Below are positions 46,366 through 56,049 of a stretch of DNA of 64,000 nt, piece by piece. Source of the DNA: Bufo bufo (taxonomy: Eukaryota > Chordata > Amphibia > Anura > Bufonidae). The stretch lies in the NCBI RefSeq assembly GCF_905171765.1, contig NC_053394.1:159783256-159847255 (forward strand), given 5' to 3'. The notes beneath the pieces are model-generated. The model was not told the DNA's origin. It saw only the letters and a list, made by a program, of their open reading frames with translations, and did no database searches. Position numbers and translations under genes: made by a program. Position 1 is the stretch's first letter. Each line of letters opens with the position of its first letter.

Positions 46366-47773
46366 GGGGAGCAGGCACAGCGTACATTTGCATGGTGGTG
46401 CAGCTCCTAACAAACAGCAGTCTCAGTCTTCCCTCACCTGCCATAACTAATAATGGAGCTGTTCAGCACTCGGGGGTTGGGAAGCATTTTGAGGATCCTG
46501 CAGCATGTAAATGTTCCATTATGGCAGCAGTTAGTAGGACAGGCAGTGTGCACTTACTTGTCTTATTGCTGTGCTCCGTCCTCCTCGAGCCACTGAAGTG
46601 AAGTGCTACTTCTGCTGCAGGTGGGACTATTCCCCCTGAACTGAAAGCATCTGATTGGATGCAGCAGGTGCCTGTCACAAGTACTAATCTGTGATAGGTT
46701 CTGCTCAATGAGAACAGGTTCAGGGGAATCTCTCTGCTCACACCATCCGTGTCTGCAGCTCGTATATAGTGCAGAAAGGCTGAAGTCACATTTAGACCTC
46801 TTTCACACGAGTGAGTTTACCCTCAGGGTGCGAATGTATCACGCAAACGCCTAGCATCCGGACTGAATCCTGACCCTTTCATTTCAATGGGTCTGTGTAC
46901 ATGATCGTCGTTTTTCTTGTATCATTTCTGCGTTCAGGAAAAATCGCAGCATGTTCTATATTCTGCACTTTTCCCGCAGTTCTGATTCCAAAGAAGTGAA
47001 TGGGGCTCCCGTTAAAAACGGTTTGCGTTTTTCACTGATGGTGCTAGGAGATTTTTTTTTCACACACATGAAAAACTTATCAAAAACTGATTGCACCTGC
47101 GTGGAAAAAACTGAAACACTGAATGCAACTGTACTTTTCTTGCAAAACCATCAGATTTTTTTCAGAACAGATCCTTAGAAAATCTGTATTGTTTGTGTTA
47201 AAGAGACCTTACGGTGCCTTCACACGCGGCAGATTTTCTTGCAGTAAATTCAGCGACTGAAAATGAGTTCTATTCATTTGAATAGGGCAGCAAGCACGTG
47301 GGTTTCTGCAAGCCCTATTAAAGGGAATCGATCCGATTTTCAGTTGGCAAACTTTCTGCCACAAAATCTGCCGCGTGTCAGGGTACCCTGCACACTGGTG
47401 TGTGTTTAAAAAAGATATATATTTTTTTGTACTGATAATGTCTTGTGGATTTCACTGCATTTCTGCACTAAAATCCAAATGTGTTTCTAGCAGATTTTGT
47501 TCTGGATTTTGATGCAGTTTTGCCCCAGTCTCACTCTTTGCATCACAAAAAGGGTGAAATCCACACAAAAATAAAGTATGGGAAAATCCTATTAAAGTGA
47601 CATTCCCACCACAAACATATGGCATATGACAAGAGAAGCACTGTTCCTGGAAAGTGTGAGATTATTCTCTGATGTTTGTCATTTGCATATCATAATTAAC
47701 TAAATGTAATTGAAAAGAAACAACATTAAGCATCAAGGAACCAGAGAGAGTGGATCAGAAGATGAAGCCTTAC
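46366..47773. other. No gene seen; MITE-like ends near 46795-47390
   Basis: CTCTTTCACACGAGTGAG near 46798 and the pair CTTCACACGCGGCAGATTTT (47218) and AAATCTGCCGCGTGT (47364) look like MITE ends; the latter two form a 150-bp inverted repeat. No target duplication established and no coding exon. Confidence 0.45.
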
Positions 47774-47898
47774 TTGTTTTCTCACTGGTCCAGGAACTGA
47801 TAACTCCAGAAGCTGATTTGGACTAGGCAGTTTCAGCTGATGCTTCTCGTTTATATGGAAAGCTGCTTTTGCTGAGTCACCATGAGAGCTTTTCAATA
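47774..47898 (-). CDS. Candidate exon of an unidentified gene, 41 codons
   Basis: On the minus strand the stretch lies between a CCCCCAG acceptor and a CAA|GTAAGG donor, with one open frame (phase 2 in, phase 0 out): LKSSHGDSAKAAFHINEKH, continuing QLKLPSPNQLLELSVPGPVRKQ split over two halves. Its composition (balanced, no low complexity) is more like host coding sequence than the surrounding repeats. I do not recognise the protein. The upstream polypyrimidine tract is short, so it may be chance or an unknown element. Confidence 0.3.
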
Positions 47899-48194
47899 CT
47901 GGGGGACGGATCACAATGTCATAGTACATAAGGCAGTTAGACATATAAAGGAAAGATGGCAAGGGCAGTATGGAGGGAAGTAATAAGAACAGGTATATCC
48001 TAAAATCTGAGATGTGGTAAAAGGTCAACCAGACTTTCAGAAGACTATGTAGATAAAGTTAATAAAATCTATAAGATGTTGGAGAACATCATCTTGGTTT
48101 TTGCATGCAGTGGTATTTCTCTGCCAGGATGCCAACATTTATGCTGGAAACCCAACAGATCCCTGCCGGATCCCATTATAGTGGATGGGAATCT

Positions 48195-48312
48195 TGTGGT
48201 GTCCGGCTATGACATATATTAGGGATGAGTGCTCACTCCGTACAGTATTCAAACAAAGTTTTATGCAAATCGACTTAAGATGTTTCATCCGAAGTCGATT
48301 TGCTCATCCCTA
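48195..48312. repeat. Small inverted repeat of TAGGGATGAG type
   Basis: TTAGGGATGAGTG at 48219 and CTCATCCCTA at 48302 are inverted ends around GTCGATT/AATCGAC matches. A short MITE-like unit just before the CR1/L2-like LINE sequence. Confidence 0.5.
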
Positions 48313-48419
48313 CCGGATACTATCATACCTTCCAACTTTTTGGACAGTCAGAGAGGGACATTTATGGTTCATTGTGAGAAAGATCTATTTTTCCTGCATA
48401 TTTATACAGTTCAATAGTT

Positions 48420-49522
48420 TTTTATTACGAAATAGCGCCCATCATAATGAGGTCATTATTATGGGGGACTTCTACCACCCAGATATAGACTGGGAAACTG
48501 AAACCTGTATATCTCATAAAGGAAGCAGGTTCTTGGCAATACCAAAGACAATTACCTTTCACAACTAGTTCAGGACCCGACTAGAGAGACGGCCATACTG
48601 GACTTACTATTAACCAATAGACCTGACAGAACAACAGACGTGCAGGTTGGGGGACACCTGGTTAATAGTGACCATAAATAAATAACCTTCCAATTGTCAT
48701 TCAAAAGAGTGTTTCTTCAGGGAGGAACAAAAATACCAAACTTCAATAAAGCAAAATTTAGCCAAGTAAGAGAGGCCATAGGCCTAACTTACTGGGGCGA
48801 AGTCCTTAAAAAATAAAAATACAGCCACAAAATGGGATATTTTTAAAAGTATCCTAACATCTAATTGTGAGGGGTACATACCTTATGGGAATAAAAGATT
48901 AAGGAACAAGAAAAAAAACAATGTGGATAAATTGAAATGTATAGAAAGCAATAAATGATGAAATTAAACCATTAAACGAGGGTTGCAAGGAAGCACTGAA
49001 ACACTATAAGTAAAAAATTAAATATGTAAAAAACAAATAAAAGAAGCCAAACTAGAGACCGAGAGATTAATTGCCAAAGAGAGCAAAACTAACTGTAAAA
49101 TGTTCTTCAATTAGACAAATGGTAAAAAGAATAAATCTGAAGGTGTCGGCCCATTACAGAGTAATGAGGGGGGAGTTGCAGAGAGAGATGAGGAGAAAGC
49201 AAAGCTATTAAATATTTTTTTCTCCACTGTATTCAGTAAGGAAAATAAACTGTCAGATGATATGCAGAATGTAAAAGTAAATTCCCCATTAAATGTGCCC
49301 TGTCTGACCCAGGAAGAAGTACAGCGGCTTCTTAAAAAGATAAAAATAGACAAATCGACAGGACCAGATGGCATACACCCCCGTATCCTAAGAGAATTAA
49401 GTAATGTCATAGCCAGACCCTTATCTCTGATATTTAAGGACTCTATACTGACAGGGAGTGTTCCACAGGATTGGCGCATAGCAAATGTGGTGCCAATATT
49501 CAAAAAGGGTCCAAAAACAGAG
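48420..49522 (+). pseudogene. CR1/L2-like LINE, end of endonuclease and start of RT
   Basis: Endonuclease block VIIMGDFYHPDIDWETE, then PTRETAILDLLLTNRPDRT and GGHLVNSDHK in other frames. The RT start follows (49262-49522): LLKKIKIDKSTGPDGIHPRI, then SLIFKDSILTGSVPQDWR and ANVVPIFKKG, the classic CR1 RT opening. It stops at the Gypsy insertion point and resumes at 51856. Multiple stops; inactive. Confidence 0.85.
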
Positions 49523-50014
49523 TGTCACGGAACCATGAACCAGACGTACAACAAGAGATAAGAGAAAATAAGAAGGCTTTATTGAAAATAAAGCTGTAAA
49601 GCAAAAGTCCAAACGGATGGTGAAACCGAGCAGAGTCTTTGCGAAGCCAGAGGTCAGGAACCAGAAGGGTAGTCAGACGAAGCCAGGATCAGGAACCAGC
49701 AGGGTAGTCAGACGAAGCCAGGATCAGGAACCAGCAGGGTAGTCAGACGAAGCCAGGATCAGGAACCAGCAGGGTAGTCAGACGAAGCCAGGATCAGGAA
49801 CCAGAAGCAGCAGCAGTCTTAGAAGCATGTGTACACAAGAGGACCAAGCAAGGAACTGAAGCCACAGACCTCCTATATATATGAGCTAGGCATCCAGCTC
49901 CTCCCAGTGGGAAGGAGGAGCCGCAGGGTGGAAGGCTACAAGAAACCCAGAAACCAAGATGGCCGCCAGCACATGTCAAACGAAGGAGAACAGCAAGAAG
50001 GTAAGACCATGACA
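49523..50014 (-). repeat. Gypsy 3' LTR (minus orientation), 492 bp
   Basis: Plus strand reads TGTCACGGAACC to ACCATGACA. It contains four 35-bp tandem units (GGGTAGTCAGACGAAGCC, AGGATCAGGAACCAGCA). On the minus strand a CTATATATAGG-like TATA motif lies near 49873-49880 in this copy (TATATATA). Confidence 0.93.
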
Positions 50015-50025
50015 GTACCTCCCCC

Positions 50026-51345
50026 TCAAGGGCCCCTCCTCCGCGGAGCACAAAACGGTTTCTGAGGGAAGCGTGCGTGGAAGGCTCGGAGCAAGGCAGG
50101 AGCATGGACATCTGCGGAGGGAACCCAGGAACGCTCCTCTGGACCATAACCACGCCAATGGACCAAAAACTGCAACCGACCGCGGACCAGGCGTGAGTCC
50201 AGGATATTGCTCACCTCATATTCCTCACGATTGCCCACTTGGACCGGACGAGGCCGAGGAACCGAGGAAGTGAAACGATTACACACCAGTGGCTTCAACA
50301 GGGAGACATGAAACACGTTGGAGATCCGCATGCCAGGAGGAAGCGCAAGGGCATAGGCTACCGGGTTTACCCTGCGAAGCACTCGGAAGGGACCAACAAA
50401 GCGAGGCGCCAGCTTGGGAGTGGGCACTCGAAGGTTGAGGTTGCGGGTGGACAACCATACACGGTCTCCGACCTGGTAGGAAGGAGCAGGCGCTCGTCTG
50501 CGATCAGCCTGGAGTTTCTGGCGCTGCGCAGAGGCCTCAAGGGACCTCTGGATCTGTACCCAAGAAGCACGTAGGACGGAAAGGTGATCCTCCACAGCCG
50601 GAATATCCTGGGGAGAGAATACCTCCGGTAACACGGCAGGTTGGAACCCATAATTGGCCATGAAGGGAGACGTCCCAGAGGAAGAGTTCACCGCCGTGTT
50701 CCTGGCAAACTCAGCCCAAGGCAGGAGGTCAACCCAATTGTCTTGGTGGTCGGAGACATAGCAACGAAGGAATTGCTCCAAGGCCTGATTGGATCGTGAA
50801 CCCTGTCTGATGGACATAAGGAGCTTCGCAGCAGAGGCAGCACGAGCCGGCACATCGAATACCTTCCGAAGAGAAGCAACAAAACCGGAAAACTCGGCAA
50901 CCACCGGATTGTTGTTCTCCCATAAAGGGCTGGCCCAGGCCAAGGCCTTGTCCGAGAGCAGCGAGATCAAGAAGCCCACCTTTGATCTCTCAGTAGGAAA
51001 GGCATGTGGCAGCAACTCGAAATAAATGCCCACCTGGTTAAGGAAACCTCGGCACTGAGTTGGCTCTCCCCCAAAGCGCTGTGGAAGAGGGGCAGAACCG
51101 GTCATACCCCGAAACACTGCAGGCGCAACAACAGGTGTCGGGGTAGACTCTGGCGCAACAACCGGAGCGGCAGTAGGAGCGAGCCCAGGAGCGACAACCG
51201 ACCCATCGGCAACGGGAGCGAAATGAGCCGTGCGTTCAAGCAGGGTTTGCAACGCCACAGCGAACCGACCCAACAGGTGATCCTGCTGATCAAGTCTGGC
51301 AACCAGCGTGGGTAGCGAGGATGGCCCTGTACCGTCAGAATTCAT
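50026..51345 (-). CDS. Gag fused in frame to integrase tail and chromodomain, 439 aa
   Basis: One uninterrupted frame, ATG at 51345. Residues 1-185 are Gag: an alanine/valine/proline-rich N-terminus, then the capsid-like part (QRFGGEPTQCRGFLNQVGIY to KVFDVPARAASAAKLL). At about residue 185 (near 50790) it switches to the end of the integrase core, NQALEQFLRCYVSDHQDNW and LLPWAEFARN, then the GPY/F module (KLAPRFVGPFRVLRRVNP, about 311-328), and a chromodomain (YEVSNILDSRLVRGRLQFLV then HWRGYGPEERSWVP, about 376-409). Missing are the Gag zinc knuckle, protease, RT, RNase H and the integrase DDE residues. Chromodomains in such elements guide integration to marked chromatin. Either a simple deletion that happened to keep frame, or a stable nonautonomous fusion family. 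Confidence 0.9.
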   Translation of the reverse strand: MNSDGTGPSSLPTLVARLDQQDHLLGRFAVALQTLLERTAHFAPVADGSVVAPGLAPTAAPVVAPESTPTPVVAPAVFRGMTGSAPLPQRFGGEPTQCRGFLNQVGIYFELLPHAFPTERSKVGFLISLLSDKALAWASPLWENNNPVVAEFSGFVASLRKVFDVPARAASAAKLLMSIRQGSRSNQALEQFLRCYVSDHQDNWVDLLPWAEFARNTAVNSSSGTSPFMANYGFQPAVLPEVFSPQDIPAVEDHLSVLRASWVQIQRSLEASAQRQKLQADRRRAPAPSYQVGDRVWLSTRNLNLRVPTPKLAPRFVGPFRVLRRVNPVAYALALPPGMRISNVFHVSLLKPLVCNRFTSSVPRPRPVQVGNREEYEVSNILDSRLVRGRLQFLVHWRGYGPEERSWVPSADVHAPALLRAFHARFPQKPFCAPRRRGP

Positions 51346-51358
51346 GGCTTGGTCCTAA

Positions 51359-51850
51359 TGTCACGGAACCATGAACCAGACGTACAACAAGAGATAAGAG
51401 AAAATAAGAAGGCTTTATTGAAAATAAAGCTGTAAAGCAAAAGTCCAAACGGATGGTGAAACCGAGCAGAGTCTTTGCGAAGCCAGAGGTCAGGAACCAG
51501 AAGGGTAGTCAGACGAAGCCAGGATCAGGAACCAGCAGGGTAGTCAGACGAAGCCAGGATCAGGAACCAGCAGGGTAGTCAGACGAAGCCAGGATCAGGA
51601 ACCAGCAGGGTAGTCAGACGAAGCCAGGATCAGGAACCAGAAGCAGCAGCAGTCTTAGAAGCATGTGTACACAAGAGGACCAAGCAAGGAACTGAAGCCA
51701 CAGACCTCCTATATATATGAGCTAGGCATCCAGCTCCTCCCAGTGGGAAGGAGGAGCCGCAGGGTGGAAGGCTACAAGAAACCCAGAAACCAAGATGGCC
51801 GCCAGCACATGTCAAACGAAGGAGAACAGCAAGAAGGTAAGACCATGACA
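51359..51850 (-). repeat. Gypsy 5' LTR (minus orientation), 492 bp
   Basis: Same sequence as 49523-50014 as far as I can see, including four 35-bp tandem units. The CAGAG duplication follows directly at 51851. Confidence 0.93.
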
Positions 51851-51855
51851 CAGAG

Positions 51856-52113
51856 CCTGGAAACTATAGGCTGGTAAGTTTAACATCTGTCGTGGGTAAA
51901 CTGTTTGAAGGTTTTCTAGGAGATGCTCTCTTGGAGTACCTCAATGAAAATAAGCAAATAACGCCATATCAGCATTGCTTCATGAGGGATCGGCCCTGTC
52001 AAACTAATTTAATCAGTTTCTATGAGGAGGTAAGTTTTAGACTTGACAGCGGCGAATCAATGGATGTTGTATATCTGGACTTCTCCAAAGCATTTGACAC
52101 TGTACCGTGTTAA
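51856..52113 (+). pseudogene. CR1/L2-like LINE, RT continued
   Basis: Resumes after the Gypsy element with EPGNYRLVSLTSVVGKLFEG, YQHCFMRDRPCQTNL and VVYLDFSKAFDTVPC; the last is the RT A-block with its catalytic Asp. After DTVPC the similarity stops at 52113. The next recognisable piece of the LINE is at 55040, so about 250 residues of RT are missing. Confidence 0.87.
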
Positions 52114-52169
52114 GGGGAATATTAATGATTGATATTTCTGATAATACCAATAATTAATATTCATAAATA

Positions 52170-53727
52170 CAGGGAGTGCAGAATTATTAGGCAAGTTGTA
52201 TTTTTGAGGATTAATTTTATTATTGAACAGCAACCATGTTCTCAATGAACCCAAAAAACTCATTAATATCAAAGCTGAATATTTTTGGAAGTAGTTTTTT
52301 AGTTTGTTTTTAGTTTTAGCTATTTTAGGGGGATATCTGTGTGTGCAGGTGACTATTACTGTGCATAATTATTAGGCAACTTAACAAAAAACAAATATAT
52401 ACCCATTTCAATTATTTATTTTTACCAGTGAAACCAAATAACAACATTCACAAATATACATTTCTGACATTCAAAAACAAAACAAAAACAAATCAGTGAC
52501 CAATATAGCCACCTTTCTTTGCAAGGACACTCAAAAGCCTGCCATCCATGGATTCTGTCAGTGTTTCGATCTGTTCACCATCAACATTGCGTGCATCAGC
52601 AACCACAGCCTCCCAGACACTGTTCAGAGAGGTGTACTGTTTTCCCTCCTTGTAAATCTCACATTTGATGATGGACCACAGGTTCTCAATGGGGTTCAGA
52701 TCAGGTGAACAAGGAGGCCATGTCATTAGATTTTCTTCTTTTATACCCTTTCTTGCCAGCCACGCTGTGGAGTACTTGGACGCGTGTGATGGAGCATTGT
52801 CCTGCATGAAAATCATGTTTTTCTTGAAGGATGCAGACTTCTTCCTGTACCACTGCTTGAAGAAGGTGTCTTCCAGAAACTGGCAGTAGGACTGGGAGTT
52901 GAGCTTGACTCCATCCTCAACCCGAAAAGGCCCCACAAGCTCATCTTTGATGATACCAGCCCAAACCAGTACTCCACCTCCACCTTGCTGGCGTCTGAGT
53001 CGGACTGGAGCTCTCTGCCCTTTACCAATCCAGCCACGGGCCCATCCATCTGGCCCATCAAGACTCACTCTCATTTCATCAGTCCATAAAACCTTAGAAA
53101 AATCAGTCTTGAGATATTTCTTGGCCCAGTCTTGACGTTTCAGCTTGTGTGTCTTGTTCAGTGGTGGTCGTCTTTCAGCCTTTCTTACCTTGGCCATGTC
53201 TCTGAGTATTGCACACCTTGTGCTTTTGGGCACTCCAGTGATGTTGCAGCTCTGAAATATGGCCAAACTGGTGGCAAGTGGCATCTTGGCAGCTGCACGC
53301 TTGACTTTTCTCAGTTCATGGGCAGTTATTTTGCGCCTTGGTTTTTCCACACGCTTCTTGCGACCCTGTTGACTATTTTGAATGAAACGCTTGATTGTTC
53401 GATGATCACGCTTCAGAAGCTTTGCAATTTTAAGAGTGCTGCATCCCTCTGCAAGATATCTCACTATTTTTGACTTTTCTGAGCCTGTCAAGTCCTTCTT
53501 TTGACCCATTTTGCCAAAGGAAAGGAAGTTGCCTAATAATTATGCACACCTAATATAGGGTGTTGATGTCATTAGACCACACCCCTTCTCATTACAGAGA
53601 TGCACATCACCTAATATGCTTAATTGGTAGTAGGCTTTCGAGCCTATACAGCATGGAGTAAGACAACATGCATAAAGAGGATGATGTGGTCAAAATACTC
53701 ATTTGCCTAATAATTCTGCACGCAGTG
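52170..53727 (-). mobile_element. Tc1-like DD37E transposon, copy 2, intact ORF
   Basis: Left end CAGGGAGTGCAGAATTATTA and right end TAATAATTCTGCACGCAGTG, flanked by TA at 52168-52169 and 53728-53729. The right terminal repeat differs from the left in the last bases (GCAGTG against TCCCTG in copy 1), which may impair mobility. About 98-99 percent identical to copy 1 by eye. Confidence 0.94.
52493..53509 (-). CDS. Tc1-like DD37E transposase, intact, 338 aa
   Basis: Cuts and reinserts its element at TA sites. Residues 1-110 hold two helix-turn-helix units (EKSKIVRYLAEGCSTLKIAK and LRKVKRAAAKMPLATSLAIF) joined by a basic GRKKRVEKPRRK segment, a likely nuclear signal. The catalytic core has the first Asp in VLWTDEMRVSLDG, a glycine-rich RQQGGGGVLVWAG, the second Asp in IFMQDNAPSHASK and the Glu in SPDLNPIENLW, 37 residues apart by my count. 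The DD37E spacing is that described for the TRT group of vertebrate Tc1-like elements; this assignment is inference. The length is normal and no stop or shift interrupts it. No intron signs. Ends at TAG/TGA after GGYIGH. Confidence 0.94.
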   Translation of the reverse strand: MGQKKDLTGSEKSKIVRYLAEGCSTLKIAKLLKRDHRTIKRFIQNSQQGRKKRVEKPRRKITAHELRKVKRAAAKMPLATSLAIFQSCNITGVPKSTRCAILRDMAKVRKAERRPPLNKTHKLKRQDWAKKYLKTDFSKVLWTDEMRVSLDGPDGWARGWIGKGQRAPVRLRRQQGGGGVLVWAGIIKDELVGPFRVEDGVKLNSQSYCQFLEDTFFKQWYRKKSASFKKNMIFMQDNAPSHASKYSTAWLARKGIKEENLMTWPPCSPDLNPIENLWSIIKCEIYKEGKQYTSLNSVWEAVVADARNVDGEQIETLTESMDGRLLSVLAKKGGYIGH

Positions 53728-53729
53728 TA

Positions 53730-55020
53730 GGTGTGAGTCATCTATTGAGGACTCCGCCTATTTATACTATAAAAGTAATTAACTCTGTTAGCTAGCTAAT
53801 TGCCTCACCTACACTGAACTACGCTACGACTATACTACGGCGGTCACTAAAAACACTATACACTGTATGGTATGACTAAAGAAATATTTATTACACAATA
53901 CAATCTATTACGCTATATCTATATATATTTATACATCAATGGTTATAAATATATATACATATAGACATACACACCGCAATACAATAACCGCACTACAATA
54001 AACACAGTATTATTAAACAATACAATCCTAGCTACAATACACAATTCCCATTGCACCCCACACACTATCTATACATTACACTTACTTACACACACATAGC
54101 AGCAACCCACCCGCCTGGCTACACACTGTCCCTATGGGGTAACCCAGGAAAGGGTTAACAATGATTGTAGGCAGGGGTAGGGAAGGGTTAATACAGCCCA
54201 AAAAGGGTTAATGCTGGGGCTGCACACATGGAGCAGGGGACTGGGGGCAGGGCATTAGGGGTTAATGGGGAAGGCTGGGGCTGCCAGGTACAGCAGGGGT
54301 TAATGGGGAAGGCTGGGGCTGCAAGGTACAGCAGGGGTTAACTGGGGTACAGGGACTAAAGGGGTTACAGGGGTAACATCAGGGGATTGCAGGGGTTAGC
54401 AAGGAAGTAGGGCACGCAGGGATACTTAGCCAGCTGGCATTCCAGAGGGGGGGGGCTGGTTGCTCCGTGTGCTCTCCTCCTGGGCCTGGTCGCTGTCGCT
54501 GCCTGCACTCTTTTTCTGCAGAGTGCAGTGCAGCTCATTTCTGCCTGCGCCCTCTTCCTTGCTGGAGGTGCCGGGGTTGCTTTCCTGAGCGCTGAGGAGT
54601 GCTCTGCATCATCTGGGGGGTGTAGGGTTAGCAGCGCTGCCTGCGCTCTCCTGGGGGGGAAGCCAGTCTTCTTCCTTCTATGGGGGTTGTAGGGGTACCT
54701 GACTAGCGCAGTGAGGACTGCGCTATCTTTTTGGAGGGGGGAGTCTGTCTTGTGAGCGCCGCATGTGCTCTCCTGGCATCTGGGGGGTGCGGGAATCGTG
54801 TGTCCCGAGCGCAGTGCCACTGGGGTATTTAAACCCTGCGGTGCTTGCTCCCGTTTTCCCGTGCTGCAGGCGTGCGCACGGACGCCTGCAGCCAGGTCCA
54901 CGTTGGCTGGCGCGGTGATATGAAGTCACCGCACCAGCCCACGTTCCCAGGCGGGGGATCCTTTGATCCTCCCGCCTGTGGAGATATATCATACCCCTGG
55001 CGCTGTAATTACAGCGCCGG
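53730..55020. repeat. Unassigned repeat: AT-rich part, then G-rich tandem units
   Basis: With 52114-52169 this sequence splits the CR1/L2-like LINE. 53880-54100 is AT-rich; 54130-54400 has units of AGGGGTTAATGGGGAAGGC and TGGGGCTGC; the end has a perfect 20-bp palindrome at 54999-55018 centred on GTAATTAC. A start TGTTAAGG at 52110 and an end ATTACA at about 55012 hint at a solo LTR, but the flanks do not form a duplication. The minus-strand open frame 54901-54365 has no recognisable domain. Confidence 0.4.
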
Positions 55021-55039
55021 AGGTAAGTGGCACACAGGG

Positions 55040-56049
55040 GCAGGCATAGCAGAGCTGGAGAGGGTACAGAGGAGGGCAACTAAAGAAATAACTAGAATGG
55101 GTGAACTACAGTACCCTGAAAGATTAGCAGCATTAGGGTGATTCACTTTAGAAAAAAGACGACTGAGGGGAGATCGAATAACTATGTATAAATATATCAG
55201 GGGTCAGTACAGAGATCTCTCCCATCATCTATTTATCCCCAGGACTGTGACTGTGACGAGGGGACATCCTCTGCGTCTGGAGGAAAGAAGGTTTGTACAC
55301 AAACATAGAAGAGGACTCATTACGGTAAGAGCAGTGAGACTATGGAACTCTCTGCCTGAGGAGGTGGTGATGGTGAGTTCACTAACAGAGTTCAAGAGGG
55401 GCCTGGATGTATTTCTGGAGTGTAATAATATTACAGGCTATAGCTACTAGAGAGGGGTCGTTAATCCAGGGAGTTATTCTGATTGCCTGATTGGAGTCGG
55501 GAAGGAATTTCTTTCCCCTTAAGTGGGGAAAATTGGCTTCTACCTCACAGGTTTTGTTTTTTTGCCTTCTTCTGGATCAACTTGCAGGATAACAGGCTGA
55601 ACTGGGTGGACAGTGGTCTTTTTTCGGCCTTATAAACGATGTCAGGCCTCCTGCACACGAACGTATGTGTTCCGTTCCGTGCATTGGGGACCGCAATTTG
55701 TGATCCCCAATGCACGGAGAATGTTCATGTGGCCTCCGGGGCGGATCCATACCCATTCAACTTGAATAGGTCCGTGATCTGCCCGTTCCACAAAAAGATA
55801 GAGCAAGTTCTATCTTTTTGTGGAACGGAAGTACGGAACGGAACCCCACAGAAGCACTCCGTAGTGATTCCGTAGGGTTCCGTTCTGTGCTTCTGTTCCG
55901 CACCATTATGCATTTCCGGATTTGCCGACCCGTCATGCGGAATGCACATGGAATGGTGTCCGTTTATTGCGGATCCGCTTATGCATTCCACAATACGGCA
56001 ACAGGCCACCTACGTTCATGTGCAATAGGCCTTACTATGTTACTAAGTA
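55040..56049 (+). pseudogene. CR1/L2-like LINE, RT C-terminus and 3' tail
   Basis: IAELERVQRRATKEITRMG, a stop at about 55139, then FTLEKRRLRGDRITMYKYI, LRLEERRFVHKHRRG, VRLWNSLPEEVV and EFKRGLDVFLE, the conserved end of CR1/L2 RT. The 3' UTR runs to TGGTCTTTTTTCGGCC near 55628, and the terminal CTTACTATGTTACTA lies at 56032-56046, after an inserted MITE (55645-56032). Same strand as the pieces at 48420 and 51856, so probably one element. Confidence 0.83.
55645..56032. mobile_element. MITE with AGGCCTCCTGCACACGAACG ends
   Basis: Left CAGGCCTCCTGCACACGAACG and right CGTTCATGTGCAATAGGCCT are inverted repeats. Inner arms share CCACAAAAAGATAGAAC-type sequence around 55800. Inserted in the 3' tail of the LINE. 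Confidence 0.72.

Larger units (their letters stand above)
49523..51850 (-). mobile_element. Young Ty3/Gypsy chromovirus-type element, internally deleted
   Basis: Two 492-bp LTRs (49523-50014 and 51359-51850) flank a 1344-bp interior. I found no difference between the LTRs on reading. The target duplication CAGAG is at 49518-49522 and 51851-51855, and joining the flanks restores the CR1-type reading FKKGPKTEPGNYR. On the minus strand a purine tract GAGGGGGAGGTAC precedes the 3' LTR, and the first bases inside the 5' LTR (TTAGGACCAAGCC) are where a primer site should be. Protease, RT, RNase H and most of the integrase are missing. Confidence 0.93.

Noticed and set aside
45894..46601. 235-codon plus-strand open frame
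   Set aside because: Mostly the 65-bp minisatellite, with the same peptides in all three frames and no domain.
54365..54901. 178-codon minus-strand open frame
   Set aside because: Low-complexity composition opposite G-rich tandem DNA, no recognisable motif or splice context.
52110..55017. Calling the unassigned repeat a solo LTR
   Set aside because: Ends of TG...CA type are present, but the flanks do not give a matching target duplication.
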